The notes: generated by a model not told the origin, from the sequence alone. A DNA stretch of 64,000 nucleotides from Symbiodinium microadriaticum (GCA_001939145.1 LSRX01000259.1:524270-588269), one strand, 5' to 3'; counted from the stretch's first letter, positions 53,508-64,000 are shown. Numbers and translations: made by a program.

Positions 53508-56420
53508 GTGCGCCCATTTCGATGTGAACATTGGTCAACTTTTCTGCGCAACGTTCACGCTCTTCAATCTCAAGGTGTCTTGGATGAGAATGCCAACACT
53601 GGTAACCTGACTGACCTGGAGAAACTTCTGACGTCCACGATTGCTGAGCATAGCCAGCGGGGCGTTGAGGACCGCCTGGCCCAATGGAAAGCGCAAGCCA
53701 AGGCCCCTGGCTTGGCGAAGCTGTTTCAAAGCCTCAGCGGTAAGCCGCGTCCTGGCCTTTTGGCGGTTCAGGGGCATGACGGCAAGTTGACGGCTGACCC
53801 GGGTGCTGTTCAAGCTCATGCTCAGCGTCAGTGGTCTCGCAAGAATCATCCTGCTTTGGACGACGGTTTACGTCAAGCGTACTTGCAACGGGTTCTTCCA
53901 CACATCCGACCTTGTCTTGTGGATGCGAGCGTGGATGACAAGTTCACCATGGTCGAGCTCATTGCTGCGCTGAATAGTTGCAAGGGCACGGCGCCTGGGC
54001 CTGGGCAATGGGCTGCTGATGCGTTGCTCAAAGTTCCACCGGATGCGCTCAAGCTTTTGCTTCAACTCCTTCAGCTTATTTGTGATACCAGCGTGTGGCC
54101 GGAGGCCTTACGGTTTCAAGAAGTCACGATGATCCCGAAAAAACCTGGCTCGGAAGATCTTCGGCCGATCTCCGTCACTAGTATCATCACGAGGGCTCTG
54201 GAAAAAATGGTGCTTTCCAGATATAAGAAGTGGATTCAGCAGGTGCAACCAACGGATGTTACGGATGTCATCCTTTCAGTGGAAAGTTTGATCGCTGAAG
54301 CGCGGAGTGTCGACGGTCATCGTTTGTTTCGACAGAGTGATCTGAGCAATTGTTTTACTCGTCTGGATCCCCAGCTTTGTAAACAGCTGGCGATCTCCTT
54401 TGGTATGCGCCCTCAACACGCGGCTACACTGTTTGATATGAATCGTTCTCGCCCGGCTATCATTCGTGCTGGCGCGGCGGTGGGTGATTGGTGCACACCT
54501 GATAGGGGCATGGCTCAAGGAGATCCCATTTCTCCGATGGCGGCTGCTCTAATGGCTGGGGCGCACGCCCGGGTGCTGAAGGTGGAAGTTCCCACTGCTT
54601 CTTTCTTTACGTTTGTAGATGATAGGACCCTGTCTACGAGGACTGTCCAAGACATGCAGTCCGCGACGGAGCTCCTAACTCATCTTGATCAGCTCAGTGG
54701 TCAGATGGAGGATCCTGCCAAGGAGGAGTATGCGTGTGTGGGCTTCTCCCAGGAGGAGTGTCGCAGTTTTCCAGACATGAACTTCCAGTTCCTGGACCTT
54801 CTCGGCATTCGCATTTTCTTGCAATCTGATGATTGGGAGGTCTCTCCCAAGGCATCGGCGCGCTGGGAAGAGCTCCAGACTCGTGTGTGCAGACTGCGGA
54901 GCCTCTCCCGAGGTCTTCGTCTCAGTCGGGAACAGTTGTTCGCCGTGGTCAGTGCTACTATGGGATTGTTTCGCTGGGATGCTGCTTGGTTGTTAGAGGA
55001 GCCCCCGGATTTGTTCAAGGTCACAACTTCTTTGGAGCTCGCGTTGCAAGGGAGGCGTCGTCATGCTGCGTGGCGTCATCGGGGCGCTTCTTGGTTGGTG
55101 CAGCCTAAGGGTTGGTTGGTGGAACCGCATGCCATTCGGTGGTGGTCACTGGTTAAGCTGGTCCAGAGACTCCGCTTTTCACAATGGTCGTCCGTTTTCA
55201 TGAGGGCGTGGTCCTCAGAGGACGGTCTTTCTGGATGCTTGGCGTCTCGCATTCGGGATGCCTACAAGAGCTTGGGCTGGCAACCGACGGCTTCGCCCTT
55301 CACGGTTAGACTTCCTTCAGGTTTGTGTGACCTAGGCATGGTTAGTGGAGCTACATTAGGTCACGCTTTGCGGCATGGATGGCGGTCCTACATGATGCGC
55401 AACTACGGCCCGTCTGCTCGACATATTTCTGTCGATATCCCTGCGATCGATGTCGCTCCCATCCACAAGTTTTTAGCTCTGCGTCAGGACCCTAACCCTG
55501 CCTTGAGTTGGAGGTGTGCAGTTGCTGCGGAGCCCAACTTGGAGCGATTGGCCCACTTGGTGGATGTGGATAAGCATTGCTCTGTCTGTCCTGGTCGCCC
55601 TGTTGGCACTACCTTCCATATGATGTGGGAGTGTGTGAAAACTGCCGGCTTGCAGAGGAGCTTCGGTTTGGACCTCCATTCTGCTTCGCTTGATCTGCAG
55701 GGCACGCCTCGCGATGCTTGGCTGCAAAATGCTTGGAGTGAGTTCCGTTCCCTGCCGCAGCAGTTCTCATGGACTATGGCTGTCGTTCACTCTTGGATCG
55801 ACGAGTTAAAAGCATGCATCCTACAGCATCCACCGCTTCAGCGACAAGGAGAGTTTTTGATGGCCACCGATGGCAGCGCTTGCCATCCGGCGGATGCGGA
55901 CTGTCGCCAAGCTGCGTGCGCAGTTGCTTGGCGGAGCGCATGTGGTATTCAGGTGTGGAGTCGTGCCTTGGAGGTGGAGACTACTGTTAATGCAGCAGAA
56001 CTTGTTGCAGTCGTTGTAGGGGCTACGGCCGCTGACGCTGCATCTTTTAGCCCTGTTCGTCTTCTGACAGATCACGCGGAGATTGTGCGTCGCAGCGATC
56101 TCTCTACAATTCCCGCGAGTGCTGGCAAACAGGTTCTTTGGGAGGCTTGGTTTGCTTTGGTTAGGGGTGGTTCCACTTCGGCTTCTTGGGTTCCTTCCCA
56201 TCGTAAAGCTTCGCAATTGGACATCCCTGAAGAGTGGCGCATCTTAAATGATCATGCTGACATTGCTGCTGGGCGTTGTGCCGCGGCGGCCGCAGCTCTG
56301 AAAGCTGACTGGTGCGCGGAGCTCCGTGCTCGCCGGGCATTGGCGGTCAAGATTTTGCAGTACAAGCGTGCTGCCTTCGCTGATTCGCATGCACTTCTGC
56401 TTCAGTCTTTGCGGACGTGA
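53508..56420 (+). CDS. retroelement RT-RNase H protein, 5'-truncated
   Basis: 970 codons open after a stop at 53490, with no clear ATG start, so the 5' end is probably truncated. The reverse transcriptase shows KPGSEDLRPISVTS (about 54150), motif A QSDLSNCFTRLDP, motif B GMAQGDPISPM (about 54510) and motif C FVDD (54612-54623). After it comes a Cys-His cluster (HCSVCPGRP...FHMMWEC, about 55578-55633). Then a C-terminal RNase H with ATDGS (55861), AELVAV, LLTDHAEI and NDHADIAA, so DEDD-type residues are present. No AP-endonuclease remains. Its domain order is the usual RT then RNase H, and its sequence is unlike the LINE at 19948. Intact frame, so recent or under selection. Confidence 0.85.
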   Translation: MRPFRCEHWSTFLRNVHALQSQGVLDENANTGNLTDLEKLLTSTIAEHSQRGVEDRLAQWKAQAKAPGLAKLFQSLSGKPRPGLLAVQGHDGKLTADPGAVQAHAQRQWSRKNHPALDDGLRQAYLQRVLPHIRPCLVDASVDDKFTMVELIAALNSCKGTAPGPGQWAADALLKVPPDALKLLLQLLQLICDTSVWPEALRFQEVTMIPKKPGSEDLRPISVTSIITRALEKMVLSRYKKWIQQVQPTDVTDVILSVESLIAEARSVDGHRLFRQSDLSNCFTRLDPQLCKQLAISFGMRPQHAATLFDMNRSRPAIIRAGAAVGDWCTPDRGMAQGDPISPMAAALMAGAHARVLKVEVPTASFFTFVDDRTLSTRTVQDMQSATELLTHLDQLSGQMEDPAKEEYACVGFSQEECRSFPDMNFQFLDLLGIRIFLQSDDWEVSPKASARWEELQTRVCRLRSLSRGLRLSREQLFAVVSATMGLFRWDAAWLLEEPPDLFKVTTSLELALQGRRRHAAWRHRGASWLVQPKGWLVEPHAIRWWSLVKLVQRLRFSQWSSVFMRAWSSEDGLSGCLASRIRDAYKSLGWQPTASPFTVRLPSGLCDLGMVSGATLGHALRHGWRSYMMRNYGPSARHISVDIPAIDVAPIHKFLALRQDPNPALSWRCAVAAEPNLERLAHLVDVDKHCSVCPGRPVGTTFHMMWECVKTAGLQRSFGLDLHSASLDLQGTPRDAWLQNAWSEFRSLPQQFSWTMAVVHSWIDELKACILQHPPLQRQGEFLMATDGSACHPADADCRQAACAVAWRSACGIQVWSRALEVETTVNAAELVAVVVGATAADAASFSPVRLLTDHAEIVRRSDLSTIPASAGKQVLWEAWFALVRGGSTSASWVPSHRKASQLDIPEEWRILNDHADIAAGRCAAAAAALKADWCAELRARRALAVKILQYKRAAFADSHALLLQSLRT

Positions 56421-56539
56421 TCTTCTCAGTGCGCGATGGGGTGAAGACTGTGTCATCTTGCCCTACAAACATACCCGCTGGTCAACAAACAAATGCTGAA
56501 CTATCAGAGCGTGGTTTACGGATGTCTCAACTAGGGTGT

Positions 56540-56601
56540 GTATGTGCGTGTGTGCATATATATATATATATATCTGTGTGTGTGTGTTGTGTGTATATAT
56601 A

Positions 56602-56637
<36 letters not shown>

Positions 56638-56660
56638 TGTATGTATGTTTGTATGTAGGT
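56540..56660. repeat. AT, GT and (GTAT)n microsatellite
   Basis: Alternating AT/GT then about twelve GTAT units. It bounds the second retroelement on the right, as a CATA tract does on the left. Confidence 0.9.
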
Positions 56661-57093
56661 ATCTATGTATGCACATGCAGAGAAAGCAAATGCAGCTGCA
56701 TGAGTTAAATAAGAAAACAAGTTTGGTAAACATTCCTGCAACGACCCTACGGTGAGCTCTGGTTGCAAAAAGTTCTCCCGGAAAGCGGACCAAGTGTGCA
56801 GAAATCCACCACTGGATGCGAGGATCCTGAACTATCTCGGATGCCGGAGATCGTTTTGGGCGCATGGCGAACAAGATATAGACATCTCAGGCCCTCGTAC
56901 GGCTGAAACAAGTAAAACTTGGCCCGGCACCTTTGCCCTAAACCCCAACAACACAAGGCTCCTCCCCGCCTTCCCACCTTGCAACCAACAGCTGTAACAC
57001 CGAAAAGTTGCCGCTTTAAGGACATATTCGAGGACATAAAAACGAGGCACCCAATATTATCAAAAAATCATGTAAAGCCTAATCCCGAAGCAC

Positions 57094-58323
57094 ATTGCCT
57101 CGCAGGGCGACGAAGTGGAGAGGAGTCACCCCGTCCTCGAGTCCACTGGACCGTCATCTGTGATTCCCTAAACCCTAAACCTCTAAACCCTTGTCTCTCG
57201 GTGTTTTCGTTCCCGGGGTAGGGCATTGGGCTTGGGTCCTTGATTTCAGCTTAAGGCTTCAGGGCTTGGTCTAGGATTTAGGGTTTTGGGTCTTGGGTTT
57301 GAGGTTTGAGGGTTTTTTGACACTCACACTCGGACAACCCTGGCAAGGTCTGTAGCGATACTGGTCCAAAGACTTACACACGCGTCACCAGGTACAACTA
57401 GGGACGAGTTAGCTGTCAGGCAGGGCTAGTGATAAGACAAGAACAAGCATGCAAGCATACAAAAGAGCCCATCTGACAGCAGCCCTCCAGCAAAGCAAAC
57501 ACCTCAAACCCAAAAGACCCGAGACCTAGTTTCGCGTTGTGGAGGACCTGTGGAACAAGGGCTCTTCTGGCACGCTCGTGGTCTAGGGTATAGGGTTTAG
57601 GATTCAGGGTTCGGAGTCTACAGCCTCAAGGATTGAGGGGCTTGGGCATTGGAGGGATTTATTCGTCAAACTTAAGCAGGCTATACGATGAAACCTAGCC
57701 AACGCATGTCTTTTGTTTGTGCGAAGATTCACAAAGGCCTCGCAATCGGAACTATAAATATCCTCATGTTCCACCCTCAAGCCCTCCTTAGGCTTCAAGG
57801 GTTTCACACTCTAAAGCCTCAAAACCCGGAGCTCAAGACCCCTCTGCCCTAAACCCAGCCGGTCCTTGTTCTTGGCTCGGGCATCTGCCCCGTGCATCAA
57901 CAGCCACATGGACACTTCGATGTTGCCTGGCCCATCTGGGTTTAGTATATAATGTTGTTGTGTCGTCTTCGGTAACTAAAAGACACTCGCCGATGAATGT
58001 GTCGGCCGGGGCTTACTGAAGGCACATTATTTTGACACAGCCGGAGCTCGGGGGACCCTGGTCTATCCCAAGAGGACCCCAAGGTTGGATAGGGGCACAC
58101 CCATGAATGATGAGCTGGGATACCGCGGCAAGGTGTCGCTCGCTACGGGGTTGGGTCCAGCGACTGGAAGTGGAGAGGTGTCGACCGAAACACTGGAATG
58201 CTGATACCTAGATTCCCCAAGAAGAGCTGAAGCGAATGCCGTGAATTATGCTCACTGAGGAAGCAGCCGGCATTGGTGGCATCGTGCAGCGGGATGTAGT
58301 ACTCCTCTTCCCTCAGATACGTG
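57094..58323 (-). CDS. ankyrin-repeat protein gene, three exons seen
   Basis: Exons 58256-58323 (REEEYYIPLHDATNAGCF, donor CTCA|GTGAGC), 57860-57935 (GNIEVSMWLLMHGADARAKN, GC donor GACCG|GCTGGG) and 57094-57145 (GLEDGVTPLHFVALRGN, donor GTGCTT). The first two join in phase 1 to give one ankyrin repeat (xPLHDA...GN.EV..WLL.HGADa.AKNK) cut by an intron; the third begins the next repeat (TPLHFVALRGN). A GT donor (CTGG|GTTTAG) with a further exon is an alternative at the second junction. Introns are 320 and 714 nt and contain telomere-like repeat, including ATACTAAACCCAG at an acceptor. A following exon near 56810-56855 (IVQDPRIQWWISAHL) is possible. Ankyrin repeats mediate protein binding; the partner is unknown. 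Confidence 0.78.
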
Positions 58324-59515
58324 CTACAAAGTCACGCTTCAGCGAGATTAAGTTAATCAAGGCAACGTTAATAACGGTGCCTTGACTTGAGCTGAGATAT
58401 TTACAAAACTCTCTTTCACAAGCCAAAGAATTGTACCCCAATGTACCATTACAGATACATGGGTGGGAAGCCAGAGCAGCACAAGCCCAGAAACCTCCGC
58501 AGTGTTTTCGTGCGGCGTCTTTCCCCAAGGGTTTCTCGTTTAATAGGTGTCTGCCGGGCGGTTAAGCCCAACCATGGGACAGCAAAGCGTCGACTTTGGG
58601 TGCCAAAGACCTAGTCCCGAACGATATGCAAAGTGAAGCCTACGGCCCTGCACTGCACCCCAAAATTACAATCCTAGAATCCTGAAGCCGTAAATCCCTA
58701 AACCCTAAACCCCCAAGCCCTAAACCTAAGCCCCCCCAAGCCCTAAAAGCCAAAACAACCCTGAAGAAGCAGCGGCTATGGGCGAAGGGGCCATGATTGG
58801 CCGTGCTCTGGCCTGTGATGGACCAGACCTCAGCTTGCTGGAGTTTTAGGGTTTAGGGTTTAGGGTTGTTTTCGTTTACCCAGAGAACCCAAGACCCTTT
58901 AAATTAAGGAATATACCTTAAATCCTGGGGGGGGGGGGCCTGAATATTATGATTTAAGGTCTAATCCTGAATTAAGGGATATTGGGTTCTCTGGGTAGGG
59001 TTTTGGAGCTTAGAGATGCGGTTTAAGGGTTTGGGGGCTTAGGGTTTCCGCGTTTAGCGTTTCAGAGTTTAGGGTTTAGGCTTTCAGCATCTAGGGTGTA
59101 GTCCGACCTCTGCAGTAGTGAGGCCGCCGTGCCGCCGTGGTCTTGTTGGCTCAGCGTCGTCTGGCGCTGAAACCAGCCAAAAGTTTAGGGTTTAGTTGCA
59201 AGCATCGTGGTTCCTCGTTGCTGAGGCATGCAGCAGAGTTCGCAGGCCTGAGACTGCTGAATGAAGCCCCGACCACCGATGCAGGGACATGAAACTTGAA
59301 TCGGGGTAGGGGTAACTTGAGCTCACATTTCATGCAGCAGGGTTTCTCAAGACATGCTAATAGCAATTGGCGAGGCCTCTATCTGATCTTACCCTCGGAC
59401 ATGCCGGTTTGAGAGTTTGGATGACAGATCAGCAGCGCAAGCCTGTCGATTTTTCAAAACCCTTTTAAAGCAGCAGGTGCTTCTTTTGAGCTCACAGGGT
59501 TTAGGAACCCTAAAC
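58324..59515. other. spacer: telomere-like tracts, MITE, doubtful exons
   Basis: 58690-58745 and 58845-58868 are CCCTAAA/TTTAGGG. A minus-strand terminal exon at about 59195-59265 (VSGLRTLLHASATRNHD after gtcggggcttcattcag) is open in all three frames and not called. Confidence 0.5.
58878..58996. mobile_element. MITE-like element, family 1, best copy
   Basis: acccagagaacccaa (58878-58892) and ttgggttctctgggt (58982-58996) are perfect 15-bp terminal inverted repeats. Inner inverted blocks ttaaattaaggaatatacct and a poly-G run follow. Total 119 bp. Other copies: 10315-10425 and 3789-3912. Confidence 0.88.
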
Positions 59516-59590
59516 CCGTTGATGAAAGAAAAGCTTTTGGAGCCTTTGGTCGGGGAGATCCGAGCAGCAGGGAGTGTTCACGTAGTGCGA
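59516..59590 (-). CDS. candidate internal exon
   Basis: Acceptor gcgaaggccaagacgcag, donor AACGG|GTTTAG inside a telomere-like unit. Reads ALREHSLLLGSPRPKAPKAF. The plus strand is open over the same bases (59417-59647). Confidence 0.38.
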
Positions 59591-60369
59591 CTGCGTCTTG
59601 GCCTTCGCCTGTGCCATGAGGTTTATGGAAAAGGTTGGGGCCGTTAAGGTTTAGAGGTCACGGTCGACATGATAGGTGCCTTTTTGTTACCACGATGTTG
59701 CTGTGGCTGCTGTTGCTCATGCTGTTACCCGAAGGGTCCATGTACTCATATAGCATATACATTAGGCCCAAGTACCTAAATAGGGACTACTTTAAGGCCA
59801 AATTCTATACTATTTGGGTGAATGGACTCTGAGGGTTGTTGAAACCCGTACACCGTGCAGCTTCCCAGAGGCATGCTCAAGTCTCACGGCCGAAGTTGTA
59901 ACATGGCCTGGAGCACGACGTGATCCCGCAACACCTCCATCACTCCCACAGCTCCTTCGGATGTGGCCGGCTTCAGGCTCAAGGCTGGGGGGGGTTTTAG
60001 AGTTCATGAGGATATGGGGTTGCTTTGAGATTTGGTGTTTACAAGAATTTAGGATTCAAGACTGAGGGCGCAGGGTTTGGGGTTTAAGTTGGGTGGTATT
60101 GTAGCCACAGGGTCCAGTTACCCCTTGATCAAGACGACTGCCGAAAGTAGAATGATGAAAGTACTCTTTGCATGTTCAGAAAAATACTACTAGAGAGATA
60201 TTGGAGTTTCGGGGTATGGGAAACATGTAAGATTGGGGTGCAAACGCTTGCTTGTTGAAAGGCCTATTGCTTGAGGATTTTAGGGTTTTGTGCAGGGCTT
60301 CGGGGCTTTGGGGTTTAGGGCCTTCGATCTTTGAGGCTGTAGGCTGTCGGGGTTTAGGGCTTGAAGGCC

Positions 60370-60473
60370 CTAGGCGTTATCGTAAGGCAAGACGTGGCAG
60401 ACGGTCCAAACAAGGCCCGGTCCTAAACCGGCAGCGATGTGGATGGAGTCCAACCAAGTCTCATCTGTGCTGC
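60370..60473 (-). CDS. terminal exon, unknown protein
   Basis: Acceptor gaactccctgctgactctctgag. Reads STDETWLDSIHIAAGLGPGL then VWTVCHVLPYDNA, TAG. The plus-strand frame over the same region is arginine-rich and less protein-like. No family recognised. Confidence 0.48.
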
Positions 60474-60858
60474 CTCAGAGAGTCAGCAGGGAGTTCGTTG
60501 AACTCCACGAGCCCTGTTTAATCCGAGGAAAGGTATTGAAAGGGTCCTTATGCGTGCAGGCTGACTCTTATGCCAACGATAGCATTGGTGAGAGCGTTAG
60601 ATGTAGAGTTCGGAACAACTCTTGCATGCTGGCGTGATTGAGGGACTGATCCGGAGAGTTGACGGCATAGGTTTCATCCTAGAATGATGGCATCTTTAGG
60701 GAAATAGGTTCGCAAGACCTGCGCACAGACATCAACTTGGAGGGTCCGGTGACGCAAAAAGTAAGTGAATGACAAGCGTTACATATGACAAGTGCTTCGA
60801 AAGAGGTCATAACTTGGATTATGATACTTTTCACTCTATACAACAATGTAACAACTAC

Positions 60859-60924
60859 TTAGCCTGGTGTCCCACACGGGAGGCCTAAAACACATCCCCC
60901 AAAGCTCTCCGAATGGCACATCTT
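60859..60924 (-). CDS. candidate terminal exon, Gly/Cys-rich
   Basis: After ggtactctatgctttcaag reads KMCHSESFGGCVLGLPCGTP, then G and TAA. A longer alternative frame (60885-61100) contains LALSSLVQASLRVIF. Confidence 0.4.
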   Translation of the reverse strand, partial: KMCHSESFGGCVLGLPCGTPG

Positions 60925-62400
60925 CTTGAAAGCATAGAGTACCTACCGTTTTGGTTTAGAACCTTAGCCAAAACATACCTAAACTCATACCCCAAACTCA
61001 ATATTGCAACTCCGCACCTCGGGCTCCATCCTAGTAAAGAGACAGGGGCCCTGAATATCACGCGAAGACTGGCTTGAACTAAGCTGGACAGTGCAAGCAA
61101 GCTCTTGTTGAGTTTGGAATCTCCGATTTTATCTGGGCGGCTCAGGGCAAGGGGTTTCTGTTAAAGCGCTGATCTCATCTCTGGTGAGCGCTCAAGCCTA
61201 AACCGCTCCCGAGCCGGCTTTATGCGTGAGGACCCCTCCTGGTCGTGTCTGGTGCTTGGCTTTGGCAAAAAGGTCCTGCTCGGACAGCAACGGGAGTAGC
61301 CTGACAGGGCTTTAGGGCTTTAGGCTTTTAGGGCTAGGGGTTAGGGTTTAGAATAGAGTGTAAGGTTATATGCTGTCGTTTTGGGGGGTGGTGTTTAAGG
61401 ATCGAAGATGGTTGGACCTCCGTAGATGCACCTCTGCAAACACACGCAGCTGCAAACTTTAGATCTGGTTAAAACCGGCCTGGTCGACAGGACACATCAC
61501 ATCGGGGCCTAAATATGTAGTACAGGGTTTTGTGTTATATTAATAATAATTCATTAATAGAATTATGTAGGGAACGAGAAGCGCATAATTCGCATCCCTG
61601 ATCATTCCTACAACGGCAATCCCTGCTTCTGGGTTCCGATCTCATCAACCCTTCGCCTCCACGGTACCTTGGAAAAGACAGCGCCTGCTCCTAACCCCAA
61701 AACCGTGAGCCTTAAACCGTTAAGCCATTATAACTTGTAAGTGTTGAACCCGAAATCCTACACTGACACTTTAACTCTGAACCTCCAATCCTGCATAAAC
61801 CATCCTGCCTTTCGACGCATGTGCTCTCCTTCAGTCGGGCGGAGACCCATACCTTAGCTGTTGTTCAGGTCTCTCCGGGTTTCAACTTCTGGGCCAGAAG
61901 GAGTTCCGGCTGCTTCAGGGGTGGGGACCTCGTCAGTTGGATTACAAGGTTCATAAGCCCTAAGAAAGTTCCACTTGTCACCCTACTTACGAAATCTCCA
62001 AGTTCTTGAATCGAAGGGGCGTTTGGGGCCTAGCATGTGGGGCATATCTTTTCCAACTCAACTAAACCAGTTTTGGGGGTTCAGGACATATAGGGCTCAG
62101 CTAAACTGTCCTCACACGGCTCAACGCCTTTTCCAAATCTCACTAAACTAATCGCTTCCGTGTGGCCGCGAAGTGAAGTAGCTGCGCCTTCCTCAGTGTG
62201 TCTTGATTGCGCAGGGGATGCAGTCTAAAGCTTAGTGTTGTCAGACTAATCAGTAGTCACTGCAAGTTACACTGGAGCCGACGGGTTAACATTGCCGGCG
62301 TTCTTGAGACATGGCTGCTCATGCATTGGTTTTGGAACGGTCTTCCCTATAGGGCTGTAAAACCCTGTTCATCCACTATAAATGCCATTGTCATCCTGCT
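60925..62400. other. spacer, no supported gene
   Basis: 61300-61350 and 61690-61800 carry telomere-like fragments. Short open frames on the plus strand at 61821-62009 and 62207-62404 have no splice support. Confidence 0.5.
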
Positions 62401-62751
62401 CTAATCGTAAAGCCGGGACCCCAAGTTCAGCCAAAGCAGCAGAGGGCGGCCCTTGTAGATGATGATGCGGTTCATCTCTTCGTTGCTGCCACCTGCAAAA
62501 CCGACATGGTGTATCATTGCAGGAACGTCGGCTTGGGGTCCACTGAATCCAATAGTTCAATAGAGGAAGAAACGCAAGGTTTGGCAAAGAACGCTGAACC
62601 CCTGTTCGCAGACTTCGCGCAAGTTTGGCACAGAAGTACCGAGTACCGGCAAGCAAACCGACCCACGTGAGCGCAGAATTTCCGTTGTCGCAATGCGCGC
62701 GTCGCGCGTCGCGGACCATATTCTGCGATGACACGCTGTGGAAGACACCTC
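62401..62751 (-). CDS. two-exon gene end, conserved-looking C-terminus
   Basis: Exons 62667-62751 (GVFHSVSSQNMVRDARRAHC..., donor CTCAC|GTGGGT) and 62401-62542. The second follows gtttcttcctctattgaactattggattcag and reads ADVPAMIHHVGFAGGSNEEM, then NRIIIYKGRPLLLWLN, to TAG; phase 2 joins. GGSNEEMNRIII resembles a conserved catalytic or cofactor loop, but I will not name a family from it. The first exon is open in all three frames; the second is one of the firmest in the window. Confidence 0.6.
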
Positions 62752-63489
62752 CTGCCTCAACCCCCACGATTCCAGAGGTCAGCTGCTTGGCACAATCTAC
62801 CGGACATCTACTGTAGAACCTGGTCAATTTGCAGCGGTTTAGAGGCTTTGGGTTTAGGGGTCTTTACTCCCGCCTGGTTTGGGCACGTAGGGTTTACGGG
62901 TCCAAGGTTTGGTATAGTATTGAGGCTGCGGCTACTAGCTACACACGAAACATGCTAGGATCCTTTCGGAATGGTCTGCACCTTCGATCACGGGATTTCC
63001 TTCCAACGCTGAAAGCAGCTTGTCGCGCGCTCGCCGAACCTCGTCGGTGCAGTTGCTGGCTGAGGACTACTGACATGGTTTGAGGATTCGGTTGGTCGGA
63101 CACTTGAATATACGGCAAGACTCGAAGTCTCTAGAGATCTCCTGACGGTCTGACATATGGAGTTTAGAGTTGAGGCTAAACTGTTTTGGGTCGTCGTCCT
63201 GAGATTGTCAGAACTTGTGACAATGGGTTTAGTTTCAACTCAGCCTTAAGTCGTTGGTTTGTTTTGGGGGGGGGTCAGGCCTTTAGAGTTCAGAGCTCTG
63301 TTGCTTGAGAACCTTGATGGTTTGGGCTTGTAGGGCTTATGGAATTAGGATTGGTGTTTCGGCCAGCCAACTCTAACCTACAGACCCTGAACCCCTAAAC
63401 ACCCAACATTAGCCTTAACCCCTAGACTTCTATACACCTCAGCCCGTAACCTTAAACTCTTAACCTCTAAACATCATCTACCCTAAACC

Positions 63490-64000
63490 CCCCCCCCCCC
63501 CAAAAAAAAAATAAAACTCCTGAACCCAATGCTCCCAAACTCTAAACCCTACATCCCGCAATGCCTACACCCCGAAACCATACAGCGCAAGCATCATGGC
63601 GCACCTGGTGCTTGTCTAAGCGCTCGTCGAGCTCATTCTGGCTACTGAGCAGCTGCTCCTTTAGGGATAGCGTTTAGCAGAGGTTTGGAAGATCCTAATA
63701 TAAGTTAAGTACTAGTTGTTGTAATAGTGGCTGTGGTAGTGGTAGTAGTGGTACTGGAAATGGTAGTGGTAGTGGTAGTGGTAGTAGTAATAGTAGCAGT
63801 AGCAGCAGCAGCAGCAGCAGCAGTAGTAGACGTAGTCGTAGTCGTAGCAGACGTAGTCGTTGTAGACGTAGTAGTCGTAGTAGTAGCAGCAGCAGCTGCT
63901 GCAGCAGCAGCAGCAGCAGCAGCAGGAGGAGGAGGAGTAGTAGTAGTAGTAGTAGTACTGGAGGTGGTGGTGGTGGTGGTGGTGGTGGTGGTGGTGGTGG
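63490..64000. repeat. homopolymers and trinucleotide repeats
   Basis: C14-A9 at 63490-63513. 63716-63960 is a (GTA/GTG/GCA)n trinucleotide tract, including (AGC)n at 63800-63825 and 63885-63925. The window ends inside (GGT)n from about 63961. 62752-63489 shows only repeat fragments. Confidence 0.9.

Noticed and set aside
53506-56548. Target-site duplication around the second RT element (atgtgcg at 53506 and 56542)
   Set aside because: Only 7 bp and near GT-rich simple sequence; easily chance.
1-64000. rRNA, tRNA, spliced-leader RNA, CRISPR array, bacterial operons
   Set aside because: I looked for SL-like ccgtagccattttggctcaa, clover-leaf/box patterns, regular spacer arrays and Shine-Dalgarno-linked ORFs and saw none. 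A covariance-model scan would be needed to exclude divergent tRNAs or snRNAs.

Overview
The window looks like nuclear DNA of an alveolate protist, most likely a dinoflagellate; a chromerid is the main alternative. The reasons are plant-type telomere motifs (TTTAGGG, both orientations, mostly degenerate) scattered through the whole window, dense simple repeats, GC-rich LINE-type retrotransposons with WMDD/FVDD reverse transcriptases, and host exons that are tiny, nearly all on one strand, and apparently spliced at both GT-AG and GC-AG sites. I found no rRNA, tRNA, CRISPR, bacterial-style operon or dinoflagellate spliced-leader sequence. One 527-base run of N (5635-6161) interrupts the assembly.

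Layout. Two retroelements hold nearly all the long open frames. A complete-looking LINE lies at about 19948-30065 on the + strand, with a 13-bp direct repeat at its ends: ORF1, then a very long ORF2 region with two hydrophobic segments, an RNase H placed before (not after) the AP-endonuclease, then reverse transcriptase and zinc fingers. A second, probably 5'-truncated RT-RNase H element lies at 53508-56420.

The rest is not empty. Reading the minus strand for pyrimidine-tract/AG acceptors, GT or GC donors and matching codon phase gives many short-exon gene models (about 3.4-5.1, 6.5-6.7, 8.2-8.5, 9.4-10.3, 11.9-12.6, 13.0-13.7, 15.2-16.6, 17.6-18.3, 19.5-19.8, 30.3-33.5, 37.0-42.1, 48.1-53.2, 57.1-58.3 and 59.5-62.8 kb). 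Almost all run right to left, as in a unidirectional gene array. The only family I can name is an ankyrin-repeat gene at 57.1-58.3 kb. The exon calls are by eye: short exons are often open in more than one frame, so single exons are worth 0.3-0.7 each, while the one-strand pattern as a whole is firmer.

Between exons lie telomere-like tracts, microsatellites and at least five families of about 70-120-bp inverted-repeat (MITE-like) elements, several in two or three copies. In all exon lists below, coordinates are given in minus-strand transcription order (high to low).
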